Origin: Actinomycetota bacterium
GTDB taxonomy: Bacteria; Actinomycetota; UBA4738; HRBIN12
NCBI GenBank assembly: GCA_005885325.1
Contig: VAYX01000078.1
Span: 1 to 11,193 of the forward strand
Direction of reading: 5' to 3'
Length of the DNA stretch: 11,193 nucleotides
Below, piece by piece: positions 1 to 6,405 of the stretch (within the stretch, counting starts at the first letter, position 1; every line of letters starts with the position of its first letter). A program made the translations under genes and the position numbers. The notes beneath the pieces are model-generated. The model was not told the origin of the DNA, did no database searches, and saw only the letters and a program-made list of their open reading frames with translations.

Positions 1-168
1 TGGGACGGGCCGCGGGACGCGGCCGAGTTCGCCTCGGCGACGCGGCAGTGGCTGGGATCCCGCGAGGGCCGATCGGCGAGCGTCCTTCCCGTCGAAGGTC
101 AGCATGTGCGGGTGCTGTTCACCTCCGATGCGGGGACGCTCACGTCGCTGGAGGCCGCCGCGGCATGA
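1..168 (+). CDS. C-terminal end of an unidentified protein (5' end outside the window)
   Basis: Frame 1 is open from the first base to a TGA at 166-168, giving 55 residues that begin WDGPRDAAEFASATRQWLG and end in TSLEAAAA. The codons are strongly GC3-biased, as in the clear genes here, which supports real coding. The WD..RDA.EF pattern, then WLG, then a short strand pair ending VRVLF.SD...L..LE, reminds me of the C-terminal end of secreted or surface proteins of actinobacteria and haloarchaea (the Hvo_1808-like type). That recollection is weak and the fragment is too short to settle it. It converges with the minus-strand cupin gene across a 61-bp gap in which I see no convincing terminator. 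Function is not assigned. Confidence 0.65.
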   Translation, partial: WDGPRDAAEFASATRQWLGSREGRSASVLPVEGQHVRVLFTSDAGTLTSLEAAAA

Positions 169-229
169 CGCGACGGGACGACCTGAACGCGGCCCCACGG
201 GAGTGACGTGGACTGCTGGGTGTCGCTTT

Positions 230-559
230 CTAGCTTGGCTTGGCGAACCCCGCGATCTCCTCGGAGAAATCGACCGCGACATAGGGCTTGTCGCCCACGA
301 CCCAGGCGTCGTGGCCGGCCTCGCCTTCGGCGCCGTCGTCCATGACCACGTGGATCCTTCCTGAGATCACGTAGCCCTTGTGGTGGACCTGGCACGAATC
401 GGTCTTCGCGATCGGCTTCACGTCATTGGACCACCGCCAGCCGGGCTCGAGGGTTGCCCGCCCCACGGTCACGTTGCCGGCCTTCGCGACCTCGGCCTTC
501 CCGTGCTCGAAGGCCCGCACGTCGGCGTCCTTGTCGATGTTCTTCACCTCGAGGGTCAC
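230..559 (-). CDS. Small single-domain cupin protein lacking part of cupin motif 2
   Basis: This gene encodes a 109-residue protein of the small, cytoplasmic cupin type (one beta-barrel domain, no signal peptide). The signature segment GWRWSNDVKPIAKTDSCQ (about 40-57) followed by VHHKGYVISGRIHVVMDDG (about 58-76) is the usual first half of the fold, with H59/H60 as candidate metal ligands. In relatives I remember, the DDG.E.E.G segment is followed by a strand with a PGD..VIPPG-like sequence before HDAWVVGD. Here G82 is followed directly by H83-D84-A85-W86, so about ten residues of motif 2 are missing without a frameshift. The start is GTG (557-559, read on the minus strand), set by a strong AAGGAGG at 566-572 with a 6-nt spacer. 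It is divergent from ppdK and shares its upstream region. The specific substrate is unknown, and loss of the motif may have impaired the barrel. Confidence 0.85.
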   Translation of the reverse strand: MTLEVKNIDKDADVRAFEHGKAEVAKAGNVTVGRATLEPGWRWSNDVKPIAKTDSCQVHHKGYVISGRIHVVMDDGAEGEAGHDAWVVGDKPYVAVDFSEEIAGFAKPS

Positions 560-645
560 TTCTGTCCTCCTTCTCGGTCGGTCGTAGAACGCAACCTAGT
601 GGGATGGTCCCGATTCCCCCAGTCCGGACGGTCGACGCCTCGATC

Positions 646-663
646 CAGGCAGCATGCTGCCTG
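646..663. promoter_or_regulatory. 18-bp perfect palindrome in the ppdK/cupin divergent region (candidate operator)
   Basis: CAGGCAGCATGCTGCCTG reads identically on both strands and has no loop, so it fits a dimeric regulator site rather than a hairpin. It ends 51 bp before the ppdK start, just upstream of two possible -10 elements, TAGACT (666-671) and TAGGGT (673-678), so it would overlap the -35 zone of either. On the other strand it is about 90 bp from the cupin start. The regulator is not identifiable from the sequence. Confidence 0.45.
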
Positions 664-714
664 CGTAGACTGTAGGGTTCGAAACGTTGGTTTTGGTACG
701 GCCGGAGGCTGGCG

Positions 715-3417
715 ATGACCAAGTACGCCTACGACTTCTCCGAGGGCAACAGGGATATGAAGGACCTCCTCGGTGGCAAGGGGGCCAACCTCGCCGAGAT
801 GACCAACATGGGCCTCCCGGTCCCTCCCGGCTTCACCATCACCACCGAGGCTTGCCTGGCCTACCTGGCGAAGGGCGACTTCCCCGGAGGCCTGACGGAC
901 GAGGTCGAGGAACACCTCCGCCGCCTGGAGCAGGCCATGAGCAAGAAGCTCGGGGATCCCGAGGACCCGCTCCTCGTGTCGGTCCGCTCGGGCGCGAAGT
1001 TCTCCATGCCGGGGATGATGGACACGGTCCTGAACCTCGGGCTGAACGAGGACTCCCTCCAGGGACTGGCCAAGCAGTCCGAGGGGGACTGGCGGTTCGC
1101 CTACGACGCCTACCGCCGATTCATCCAGATGTTCGGCAAGATCGTCATGGGCGTGCCCGGCGAGGCCTTCGAGGATGCCCTGGACAAGGCCAAGGAGCGC
1201 AAGGGGACCAACGCCCAGGACACCGACCTCGACGTCGACGACCTGAAGCAGCTCGTCGAGGAGTTCCTCGGCATCTACAAGGAGCACACGGCCACCGAGT
1301 TCCCCCGGGACCCGCGGGAGCAGCTCCGGCTGGCCGTCGAGGCCGTGTTCAAGTCCTGGAACGGCAAACGCGCGGTCGACTACCGGCGCCAGAACAAGAT
1401 CCCCGACGACCTGGGCACCGCGGTCAACGTGGTGGCCATGGTGTTCGGCAATCGGGGGATGGACTCGGGGACCGGGGTGGCGTTCACCCGCGACCCCTCG
1501 ACCGGCGAGAAGCGCCCGTACGGCGACTACCTCCCGAACGCTCAGGGCGAGGACGTCGTGGCCGGGATCCGGAACACCCTGCCCCTCACCGAGCTCGAGA
1601 ACCTCGATCCCGTCTCGTACACGCGGCTCCTCGAGGTCATGGACACGTTGGAGCGGCACTATCGGGACATGTGCGACATCGAGTTCACCATCGAGAAGGG
1701 CAAGCTGTGGATCCTCCAGACCCGGATCGGCAAGCGGACCGCCTTCGCTGAGTGGGTCATCGCCTACGACATGCTCGACGAGGGACTGATCGAGGATGAC
1801 ACGGCGCTGCTCCGGGTGGACCCCAATCGGCTGGAAGAGCTGTTCAAGCGAGTCGTGTCCGCCAAGGCGAAGGCCGAGCCCATCGCCAAGGGCCTGAACG
1901 CCTCCCCGGGCGCGGCCGCCGGCAGGGTGGTGTTCACGGCCGACGAGGCTCAGGAGTGGGCGGCGCGGGGCGAACGGGTGATCTTGGTCCGCCGGGAGAC
2001 CACCCCCGACGACTACCACGGGATGATCGCGTCGCAAGGCATCCTGACCTCGGCCGGCGGGACGAACTCGCACGCGGCCGTGGTGGCTCGGGGCGAGGGC
2101 ATCCCGGCGGTGTGCGGGGCCGACGCGATCAAGATCGAGTTCCGGTCCCGGTCCTTCAGCGTGGACGGAACGACGGTCAAGGAGGGCGACGTCATCACGA
2201 TCGACGGCTTCACCGGCAACGTCTACCTCGAGGAGCTCCCGCTCGAGGAGTCCGTGCTGGAGCGAGCTCGGACCGGGGATGCGTCCGCCCGGAAGGAGAA
2301 GATCTGGAAGGCCTTCGAGCGGATCATGGCCCTCGCCGACGCTGCCAGGCGCCTGCGCGTACGGGCGAACGCCGACACGCCCGACCAGTCCACGAACGCG
2401 CGGGAGCGCGGGGCCGAGGGGATCGGCCTGTGCCGGACCGAGCACATGTTCCTGGGCGAGGAGCGGGTCGACGCCGTGCGGCAGATGATCTTCGCCGAGA
2501 CGTCCGAGGAGGAGGAGGCCGCCTACGACAAGCTCCTTCCCTTGCAGCGCAACGATTTTGTGGGCATCTTCACGGCCATGGACGGGCTGCCCGTGACCGT
2601 CCGGCTCCTGGACCCGCCGCTCCACGAGTTCCTGCCCAACCAGGTGGACCTGGCCGTCGAGGTGGCACGGATGGAAGAGCGCGGCGAGACCGGGCCGGCG
2701 CTCGATGAGAAGAAGCGGATCCTGAAGAAGGTGAACGAGCTCCACGAGGCCAACCCGATGCTGGGACTTCGCGGCGTTCGTCTGGGGATCGTCAAGCCCG
2801 GGCTCTACGCCATGCAGGTGCGGGCCATCCTGGAGGCGGCGACGGCTGTCAAGGCAGAGGGAGGCGATCCGAAGGTCGAGATCATGATCCCGCTGGTCGC
2901 CACCAAGCCCGAGCTGGAGCAGATGCGACAGGAGCTCGAGCCGGCGGCCGGGAAGGTGATGGAGGAGTCGGGACAGCGGATCGAGCACCTGGAATGGGGC
3001 ACGATGATCGAGGTGCCGCGGGCCGCCCTCACCGCCGGCGAGATCGCCGAGGTGGCCGACTTCTTCTCGTTCGGCACGAACGACCTGACCCAGATGGGGT
3101 TCGGCTTTTCCCGGGACGACATCGGCAAGTTCGTGGGCATGTACGAGGAGCGCAAGCTGGTCCCGGCCAACCCGTTCGTGACGATCGATCGCGCGGGCAT
3201 CGGGCGGATGATGCGGATCGCCACCGAGGAGGGCCGGGCGGCCAACCCGAACCTCCACGTCGGGATCTGCGGCGAGCATGGCGGAGACCCGGCGTCGGTG
3301 GTGTTCTGCCATGAGATCGGCCTGGACTACGTATCGTGTTCACCGTTCCGCGTGGAGACGGCGCGTCTGGCCGCCGGCCAGGCGGCCGTCGGCGCCGCGC
3401 AGTCCGCGTCGAACTAA
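715..3417 (+). CDS. ppdK: Pyruvate, phosphate dikinase
   Basis: This 900-residue enzyme interconverts pyruvate + ATP + Pi and PEP + AMP + PPi (EC 2.7.9.1) in the cytoplasm, at the glycolysis/gluconeogenesis node. All three modules are visible. The N-terminal ATP-grasp domain has GGKGANLAEM (20-29, K22), VSVRSGAKFSMPGMMDT (R91) and LWILQTRIGKR (331-341). The central swivelling phosphohistidine domain has TSAGGTNSHAAVVARGEG, with catalytic H453. The C-terminal PEP/pyruvate barrel has GLCRTEHMF (R574), FGTNDLTQ (786-793), CGEHGGDP (852-859) and the catalytic C875 in SCSPFRV. Length matches the family (about 870-900), and the domain order excludes PEP synthase and PTS enzyme I. The ATG has GGAGG at 704-708 with a 6-nt spacer. 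It is transcribed away from the cupin, with the 18-bp palindrome upstream, and stands as its own unit: a 120-bp gap with a candidate promoter separates it from the next gene. Confidence 0.98.
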   Translation: MTKYAYDFSEGNRDMKDLLGGKGANLAEMTNMGLPVPPGFTITTEACLAYLAKGDFPGGLTDEVEEHLRRLEQAMSKKLGDPEDPLLVSVRSGAKFSMPGMMDTVLNLGLNEDSLQGLAKQSEGDWRFAYDAYRRFIQMFGKIVMGVPGEAFEDALDKAKERKGTNAQDTDLDVDDLKQLVEEFLGIYKEHTATEFPRDPREQLRLAVEAVFKSWNGKRAVDYRRQNKIPDDLGTAVNVVAMVFGNRGMDSGTGVAFTRDPSTGEKRPYGDYLPNAQGEDVVAGIRNTLPLTELENLDPVSYTRLLEVMDTLERHYRDMCDIEFTIEKGKLWILQTRIGKRTAFAEWVIAYDMLDEGLIEDDTALLRVDPNRLEELFKRVVSAKAKAEPIAKGLNASPGAAAGRVVFTADEAQEWAARGERVILVRRETTPDDYHGMIASQGILTSAGGTNSHAAVVARGEGIPAVCGADAIKIEFRSRSFSVDGTTVKEGDVITIDGFTGNVYLEELPLEESVLERARTGDASARKEKIWKAFERIMALADAARRLRVRANADTPDQSTNARERGAEGIGLCRTEHMFLGEERVDAVRQMIFAETSEEEEAAYDKLLPLQRNDFVGIFTAMDGLPVTVRLLDPPLHEFLPNQVDLAVEVARMEERGETGPALDEKKRILKKVNELHEANPMLGLRGVRLGIVKPGLYAMQVRAILEAATAVKAEGGDPKVEIMIPLVATKPELEQMRQELEPAAGKVMEESGQRIEHLEWGTMIEVPRAALTAGEIAEVADFFSFGTNDLTQMGFGFSRDDIGKFVGMYEERKLVPANPFVTIDRAGIGRMMRIATEEGRAANPNLHVGICGEHGGDPASVVFCHEIGLDYVSCSPFRVETARLAAGQAAVGAAQSASN

Positions 3418-3466
3418 CTCGAGCGGAAATCCCCCGCACGACCCCTCAGTTCACCCATCCTGGTGA

Positions 3467-3495
3467 TTCGCATGGTAGCACGCTTCGGCTAACGT
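3467..3495 (+). promoter_or_regulatory. Candidate promoter of the exported-protein run
   Basis: TTCGCA (3467-3472) and TAACGT (3490-3495) are 17 bp apart. They match a vegetative -35 (4 of 6 to TTGACA) and a TAnnnT -10. Transcription would start near 3502, giving a leader of about 36 nt to the GTG at 3538. It lies between ppdK and the M15 peptidase gene. This is pattern recognition only. Confidence 0.35.
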
Positions 3496-3525
3496 GTGCG
3501 CCCTCCCCACCTACCCCGCGTGGAC

Positions 3526-3531
3526 AGGAGG
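3526..3531 (+). promoter_or_regulatory. Ribosome binding site that sets the M15 peptidase start
   Basis: AGGAGG lies 6 nt before the GTG at 3538. The longer in-frame start at 3496 has no Shine-Dalgarno sequence and would lie upstream of the transcript start predicted from the candidate promoter, so the shorter protein is preferred. Confidence 0.7.
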
Positions 3532-3537
3532 TGGATC

Positions 3538-4146
3538 GTGCGGGCGAAGGTGGGCACATTCATCCGCCGGCATCGTCGGCGGGCCCTTCCTCTCATTGCG
3601 GCCGTGGCCCTGGCCACGCCACTGCTGGTTGGGTGGCACTGGGCCAAGCTCGGGTGGCGGGATTGGCACTACAACTATCCGTCCGTCCCCAACGGCTACA
3701 CGCAGATCGTCAACCGGTTCGGCCAGCCATGCAGCGCGGCCGCGCACGCGGTGTCCATGTACTGGCGTGCCGCCGACACGGGCACGACGTACACGGTCTG
3801 GTTCCATCGCAAGCTTGGCGGATACCCGACCCAGATGGTGACCGGCAAGGGCGGGGCCTCGACCAACCTCGACAACGACATCTACGGGCACATCCAGAAC
3901 GACCACCTGAGCCAGTACGTCAAGCACGGGATCTACGGATACGCGTGCCGGTACATCAGGAACGGGACGTCGTGGAGCACCCATGCATTCGGCATCGCCA
4001 TCGACCTGTCGTCGGCGGAGGAATACATGGGGAAGACCTACAGCACCACGAACTATCGGTTCGCCCCCATCTTCCGTAATCACGGGTGGACCTGGGGACT
4101 CAGCTTCAACGATCCCATGCACTTCCAATACGCGACCGGGTACTAG
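3538..4146 (+). CDS. Membrane-anchored M15-type peptidase (VanY/L,D-endopeptidase fold)
   Basis: This is a 202-residue, probably extracytoplasmic zinc peptidase acting on peptidoglycan stem peptides. The N-terminus is strongly basic (RRHRRR, 10-15), followed by one hydrophobic segment (about 16-32) with no obvious cleavage site, so a membrane anchor is likely. The catalytic domain ends with STHAFGIAID (H149 and D156 as zinc ligands) and DPMHFQY (D192 as probable catalytic acid, H195 as third ligand). This is the SxHxxGxAxD ... D/ExxH layout of Pfam peptidase M15_4/VanY. The D at the first position of the last motif is closer to the L-Ala-D-Glu endopeptidase subgroup than to VanY D,D-carboxypeptidases, which usually have E. 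The exact bond cut is therefore uncertain. C65 and C137 could form a disulphide. It is followed after 19 bp by the SPOR-like gene, so co-transcription is likely. Confidence 0.85.
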   Translation: MRAKVGTFIRRHRRRALPLIAAVALATPLLVGWHWAKLGWRDWHYNYPSVPNGYTQIVNRFGQPCSAAAHAVSMYWRAADTGTTYTVWFHRKLGGYPTQMVTGKGGASTNLDNDIYGHIQNDHLSQYVKHGIYGYACRYIRNGTSWSTHAFGIAIDLSSAEEYMGKTYSTTNYRFAPIFRNHGWTWGLSFNDPMHFQYATGY

Positions 4147-4165
4147 GTTCCGACAGGAGGGGACG

Positions 4166-4669
4166 ATGAAACGAACGCTCGCCATCATGCTCGGCCTGCT
4201 GAGCGCCGTCGGCGTCAGCATCGGCGTGCTCGCCGCGGTGGGCCGGACCGAACCCGTGCCTCGTGACGTCGGCCCACCGATCGGACCGCAGATGGCGCCC
4301 GACACCGGTGGGGGTGAGTTGCTGATCGTCGTGGTCGGCGGGATGTATCCGACGAGGGCCGAAGCGGAGGCGGCCAACGAAGCCATGTCCTTCGGGGACA
4401 TGTCCGGCTACTACGTCGTTCCGGTGGCCCAGTTCCAGGGGTTCAAGGAGGGGACGGGCTCCCCCGGTGACTTCGCGCTGGTCTCCGCGTTCCGAACCGA
4501 GCAGGGAGCCCTCGACTTCGTGGCGCTTGCCCAGTCGTTCGATTACCCCGCAACGATCCTGCCGGGCCGGGTCCGCAGCCTCGGTGGGCTGTATGCCGGC
4601 CTGGGCCAGGAAGCGAGCCCCGACGGCACCGGCCCGCTGACCCATCCGGTGCCCGAATCGCTCCCGTGA
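4166..4669 (+). CDS. Secreted SPOR-like protein of unknown function
   Basis: The product is 167 residues. A signal peptide or N-terminal anchor (MKRTLAIMLGLLSAVGVSIG, about 1-25) is followed by a proline/glycine-rich linker (about 30-50) and one compact domain. That domain alternates strand-like and helix-like segments: LLIVVVGGMYPTRAEAEAAN (about 53-72), YYVVPVAQFQGF, ALVSAFRTEQGALDFVALA. It ends GGLYAGLGQEASPDGTGPL. Two beta-alpha-beta halves, with the Y.TR.EAEA pattern starting a helix, resemble SPOR-type peptidoglycan-binding folds, but this is inference from pattern, not a recognised family. ATG is chosen because AGGAGG at 4155-4160 lies 5 nt upstream. It follows the M15 peptidase gene by 19 bp and its stop overlaps the GTG of the next gene, so the three are probably one transcript. 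A role near the cell wall would fit that context. Confidence 0.8.
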   Translation: MKRTLAIMLGLLSAVGVSIGVLAAVGRTEPVPRDVGPPIGPQMAPDTGGGELLIVVVGGMYPTRAEAEAANEAMSFGDMSGYYVVPVAQFQGFKEGTGSPGDFALVSAFRTEQGALDFVALAQSFDYPATILPGRVRSLGGLYAGLGQEASPDGTGPLTHPVPESLP

Positions 4670-5121
4670 GGCTGGCAGTGGGGCGTGCCATGGTTGCTCT
4701 CGGATGCACGGCATGTGCTGCGTGCTTCGGACCGGAGCCGACGGTCGCGCCGACTTCTCCGCCCGTGAGATGCGAGGCTCCCTTCACGGTGCCCACCGGA
4801 TTCGGCGTCGCCGGGATGCTGGACGACCGCTACACCGACCACATCGGCGTGCGAGTTCGGTTGCGCGACAACCGGGATCGTGAGCTGGAGCTCTTCTTCG
4901 GCGTGCCGGGCGAATACGGCGAGCACGCGCCCGTCGTGGGAAGGAGGACCGTGTACTCGGGCGAGTCCGCAACGCTGTTTCGCTCGCCAGACGAGAACTG
5001 GACCCTCTCATGGTTCACCGCCGGCCCCTGCGGCTCGAACGCCGTCTTCGGCCACGGCTTCAAGCAGAAGCGGGAGTTCCTCGGGGTCCTCGAAGAGACC
5101 GGACTGATCGAACCAGGATAG
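4666..5121 (+). CDS. Probable small lipoprotein or secreted protein, unknown function
   Basis: The product is 151 residues and I recognise no family. The N-terminus is a short signal sequence with three cysteines (C14, C17, C20) just before a proline/threonine-rich linker (PEPTVAPTSPP). No cysteine sits in a textbook lipobox, but C20 (preceded by AA) or C17 (preceded by TA) could be lipidated. The mature part looks mainly beta-stranded, with HIGVRVRLRDNRDRELELFF and WTLSWFTAGPCG, and has two more cysteines (C36 and one near position 122). The GTG at 4666 overlaps the upstream stop by 4 bp (GTGA). A GTG at 4678 is an equally good start because GAGG (4668-4671) lies 6 nt before it; that start gives a protein four residues shorter. 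The tight junction suggests translational coupling with the SPOR-like gene. Confidence 0.72.
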   Translation: MRLAVGRAMVALGCTACAACFGPEPTVAPTSPPVRCEAPFTVPTGFGVAGMLDDRYTDHIGVRVRLRDNRDRELELFFGVPGEYGEHAPVVGRRTVYSGESATLFRSPDENWTLSWFTAGPCGSNAVFGHGFKQKREFLGVLEETGLIEPG

Positions 5122-5167
5122 CGATCGCGACGGCGCCGCCCTCCCCGGGCGCAGAGAGGGGGAGAGC

Positions 5168-5566
5168 ATGCGCAAGGTGTTTCTGCTGGTGACAGTGGTG
5201 CTGGCGTTGGTCGGGGGTCCCGCGGCGGATGCCGCCTCGGTCTCCATCCAGGCCTCCCCGAACCCGGCTCGCCTCGGGGACCGGGTCACGCACACGGTGG
5301 GGGCGTCCGCCTACGGCTATCTCATCGTGTGGATCAGCGCCCGGGGGTTCGGCCAACCGGGCCTGGGCTCGCTGCCGCCCGGCACGTGGCGGCTCGAGTG
5401 CTGCCCGTCCGAGACCGCCGGGACGGCGGCCTGGCATTACCGATCGAACGCGGCCGTCGGGCCAGCCACGTACCGATTCGGCGCCACGGCGCGCTCACGA
5501 GGGACGTTCCTGTCGACCGCCCGGCTGGGTATCTCCACCGCCACCGTGTGGGTGCGCATCACGTAG
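5168..5566 (+). CDS. Secreted protein with a single Ig-like domain, unknown function
   Basis: The product is 132 residues. A clean Sec signal peptide (MRKVFLLVTVVLALVGGPAADA, cleavage likely after A22 or A23) is followed by one domain of about 110 residues. The domain opens SVSIQASPNPARLGDRVTHTV, the way bacterial Ig-like/CARDB strands begin (A-strand, P-NP, G-strand turn). It has an adjacent cysteine pair at C78-C79 and ends in a beta strand (ISTATVWVRIT). No enzyme motif is visible. A purine-rich SD (GAGGGGGAG, about 5156-5164) precedes the ATG. It is 46 bp from the lipoprotein gene and probably ends the run of exported proteins, since the next gene has its own promoter. An adhesion or surface role is possible but not shown. 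Confidence 0.8.
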   Translation: MRKVFLLVTVVLALVGGPAADAASVSIQASPNPARLGDRVTHTVGASAYGYLIVWISARGFGQPGLGSLPPGTWRLECCPSETAGTAAWHYRSNAAVGPATYRFGATARSRGTFLSTARLGISTATVWVRIT

Positions 5567-5600
5567 GAGCCGACCGTCGTCCGTGGAACGTCGGGGGCGT

Positions 5601-5616
5601 TGTTAGATTGGGGCCG
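5601..5616 (+). promoter_or_regulatory. Extended -10 promoter placed for leaderless transcription of the DUF218 gene
   Basis: TGTTAGATT (5601-5609) matches an extended -10 (TGnTAnnnT), and the G of the GTG start (5616) is 7 nt after it, where transcription would be expected to begin. There is no Shine-Dalgarno sequence before the start and no good -35. All three points agree with a leaderless mRNA, a common arrangement in actinobacteria. Confidence 0.5.
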
Positions 5617-6224
5617 TGGGCGCGATCCGCCGCCACCCCGTTCTCTCGATCACCGCGTTCCTCGCGGTCGTCCTCCTGTTGGTCGTCGTCGCCACGTTCG
5701 TGGCCGTCTGGCGCGCCGCCCACACCGACGACGCCAGCACCGTGGAACGAGCCGACGCCATCCTGGTCCTCGGTGCGGCCGAGTACGACGGACGGCCGTC
5801 GCCGGTCTTCGCCGGGCGCCTGGAGCACGCGCAGCTCCTGTACGACCAGCACCGAGCTCCCATCGTCATGGTACTGGGTGGCGGGCAGCCGGGCGACGTC
5901 ACGACGGAGGCCGAGGCCGGCCGGGACTACCTGGTCCAGCAGGGCCTGCCTCCGGACGCGGTCGTGGCCGAGCCGGTCGGCCACTCGACCCTGGAGAGCC
6001 TTCGGGCGGCGGCCTCGTACATGCGCGACCACGGCCTTCGGTCCGCGTTCCTCGTCTCCGACCCCTGGCACAACCTGCGGGTGCGGCGGATGGCCTCGGA
6101 CCTCGGCATCCACGGGTTCGTCTCGGCCACCTGGCACTCCGCGGCCCGAAGCGAGGAGACGCGGTTCGAGGGGTACGTGCGTGAAACCTTCGCCTACATC
6201 TACTACCGGGTCTTCGGGCGCTGA
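5616..6224 (+). CDS. Membrane-anchored DUF218 (YdcF/SanA/ElyC-like) protein
   Basis: The product is 202 residues. One N-terminal transmembrane helix (about 9-31) is followed by a DUF218 domain: ADAILVLGAAEYDGRPSP (46-63), a helix with RLEHAQLLY, IVMVLGGGQPGDVTTEAEAGRDYL (82-105), the acidic/polar E..STLESLRAAASYM segment, and VSDPWHNLRVRRMASDLG. The Rossmann-like strand/GGG turn and the SDPWHNLR-type motif with conserved His/Arg are typical. SanA and ElyC of this superfamily act in envelope integrity; the biochemical role is unresolved, and this protein's own function is not known. The GTG start is supported by the leaderless promoter rather than an SD. The last 12 codons (TFAYIYYRVFGR and stop) are repeated in degraded form at 7605-7642, suggesting the gene's 3' end once served as an integration site. 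Confidence 0.9.
   Translation: MGAIRRHPVLSITAFLAVVLLLVVVATFVAVWRAAHTDDASTVERADAILVLGAAEYDGRPSPVFAGRLEHAQLLYDQHRAPIVMVLGGGQPGDVTTEAEAGRDYLVQQGLPPDAVVAEPVGHSTLESLRAAASYMRDHGLRSAFLVSDPWHNLRVRRMASDLGIHGFVSATWHSAARSEETRFEGYVRETFAYIYYRVFGR
6186..6224 (+). repeat. Left copy of a direct repeat, inside the 3' end of the DUF218 gene
   Basis: ACCTTCGCCTACATCTACT (6186-6204) recurs exactly at 7605-7623. Beyond it the match continues to the TGA with a one-base gap and about four substitutions. This copy is in frame and supplies the functional C-terminus of the DUF218 protein. Confidence 0.85.
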
Positions 6225-6334
6225 CCCGTAATAGCAGGTAGATCGCCCTATTCCGGGGCTCGGTGCCTCTCCACGTATTCCTTTAGCCAGAGGCGGACCA
6301 ACGCGGCGAAGGGGTCTCTCCTCCGAGCCCGCGC

Positions 6335-6363
6335 TCGACCTCACCGAACCCGTCGCGTACGGT
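6335..6363 (+). promoter_or_regulatory. Candidate promoter of the DUF1996 gene
   Basis: TCGACC (6335-6340) and TACGGT (6358-6363) are separated by 17 bp and match a vegetative -35/-10 pair (TTGACn; TAnnnT). Transcription would begin near 6370, leaving about 36 nt of leader with the SD before the ATG at 6406. Confidence 0.4.
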
Positions 6364-6405
6364 TGCGCGGTGCCACCTGCTCGCTTGGTCGAAGGAGTGA
6401 GGTTG

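Noticed and set aside
674..690. GTAGGGTTCGAAACG, resembling a tRNA T-arm
   Set aside because: No acceptor, D-arm or anticodon arm can be paired around it, so there is no tRNA.
556..3312. A 918-codon open frame on the minus strand, antisense to ppdK
   Set aside because: It is a mirror of the GC3-biased ppdK codons. Its translation is His/Leu/Gly/Val/Arg-rich with no domain, while the sense strand has every PPDK catalytic motif.
3496..3537. Longer N-terminus for the M15 peptidase from a GTG at 3496
   Set aside because: No SD is present, the extension is hydrophilic and proline-rich ahead of the basic n-region, and a strong AGGAGG serves the GTG at 3538.
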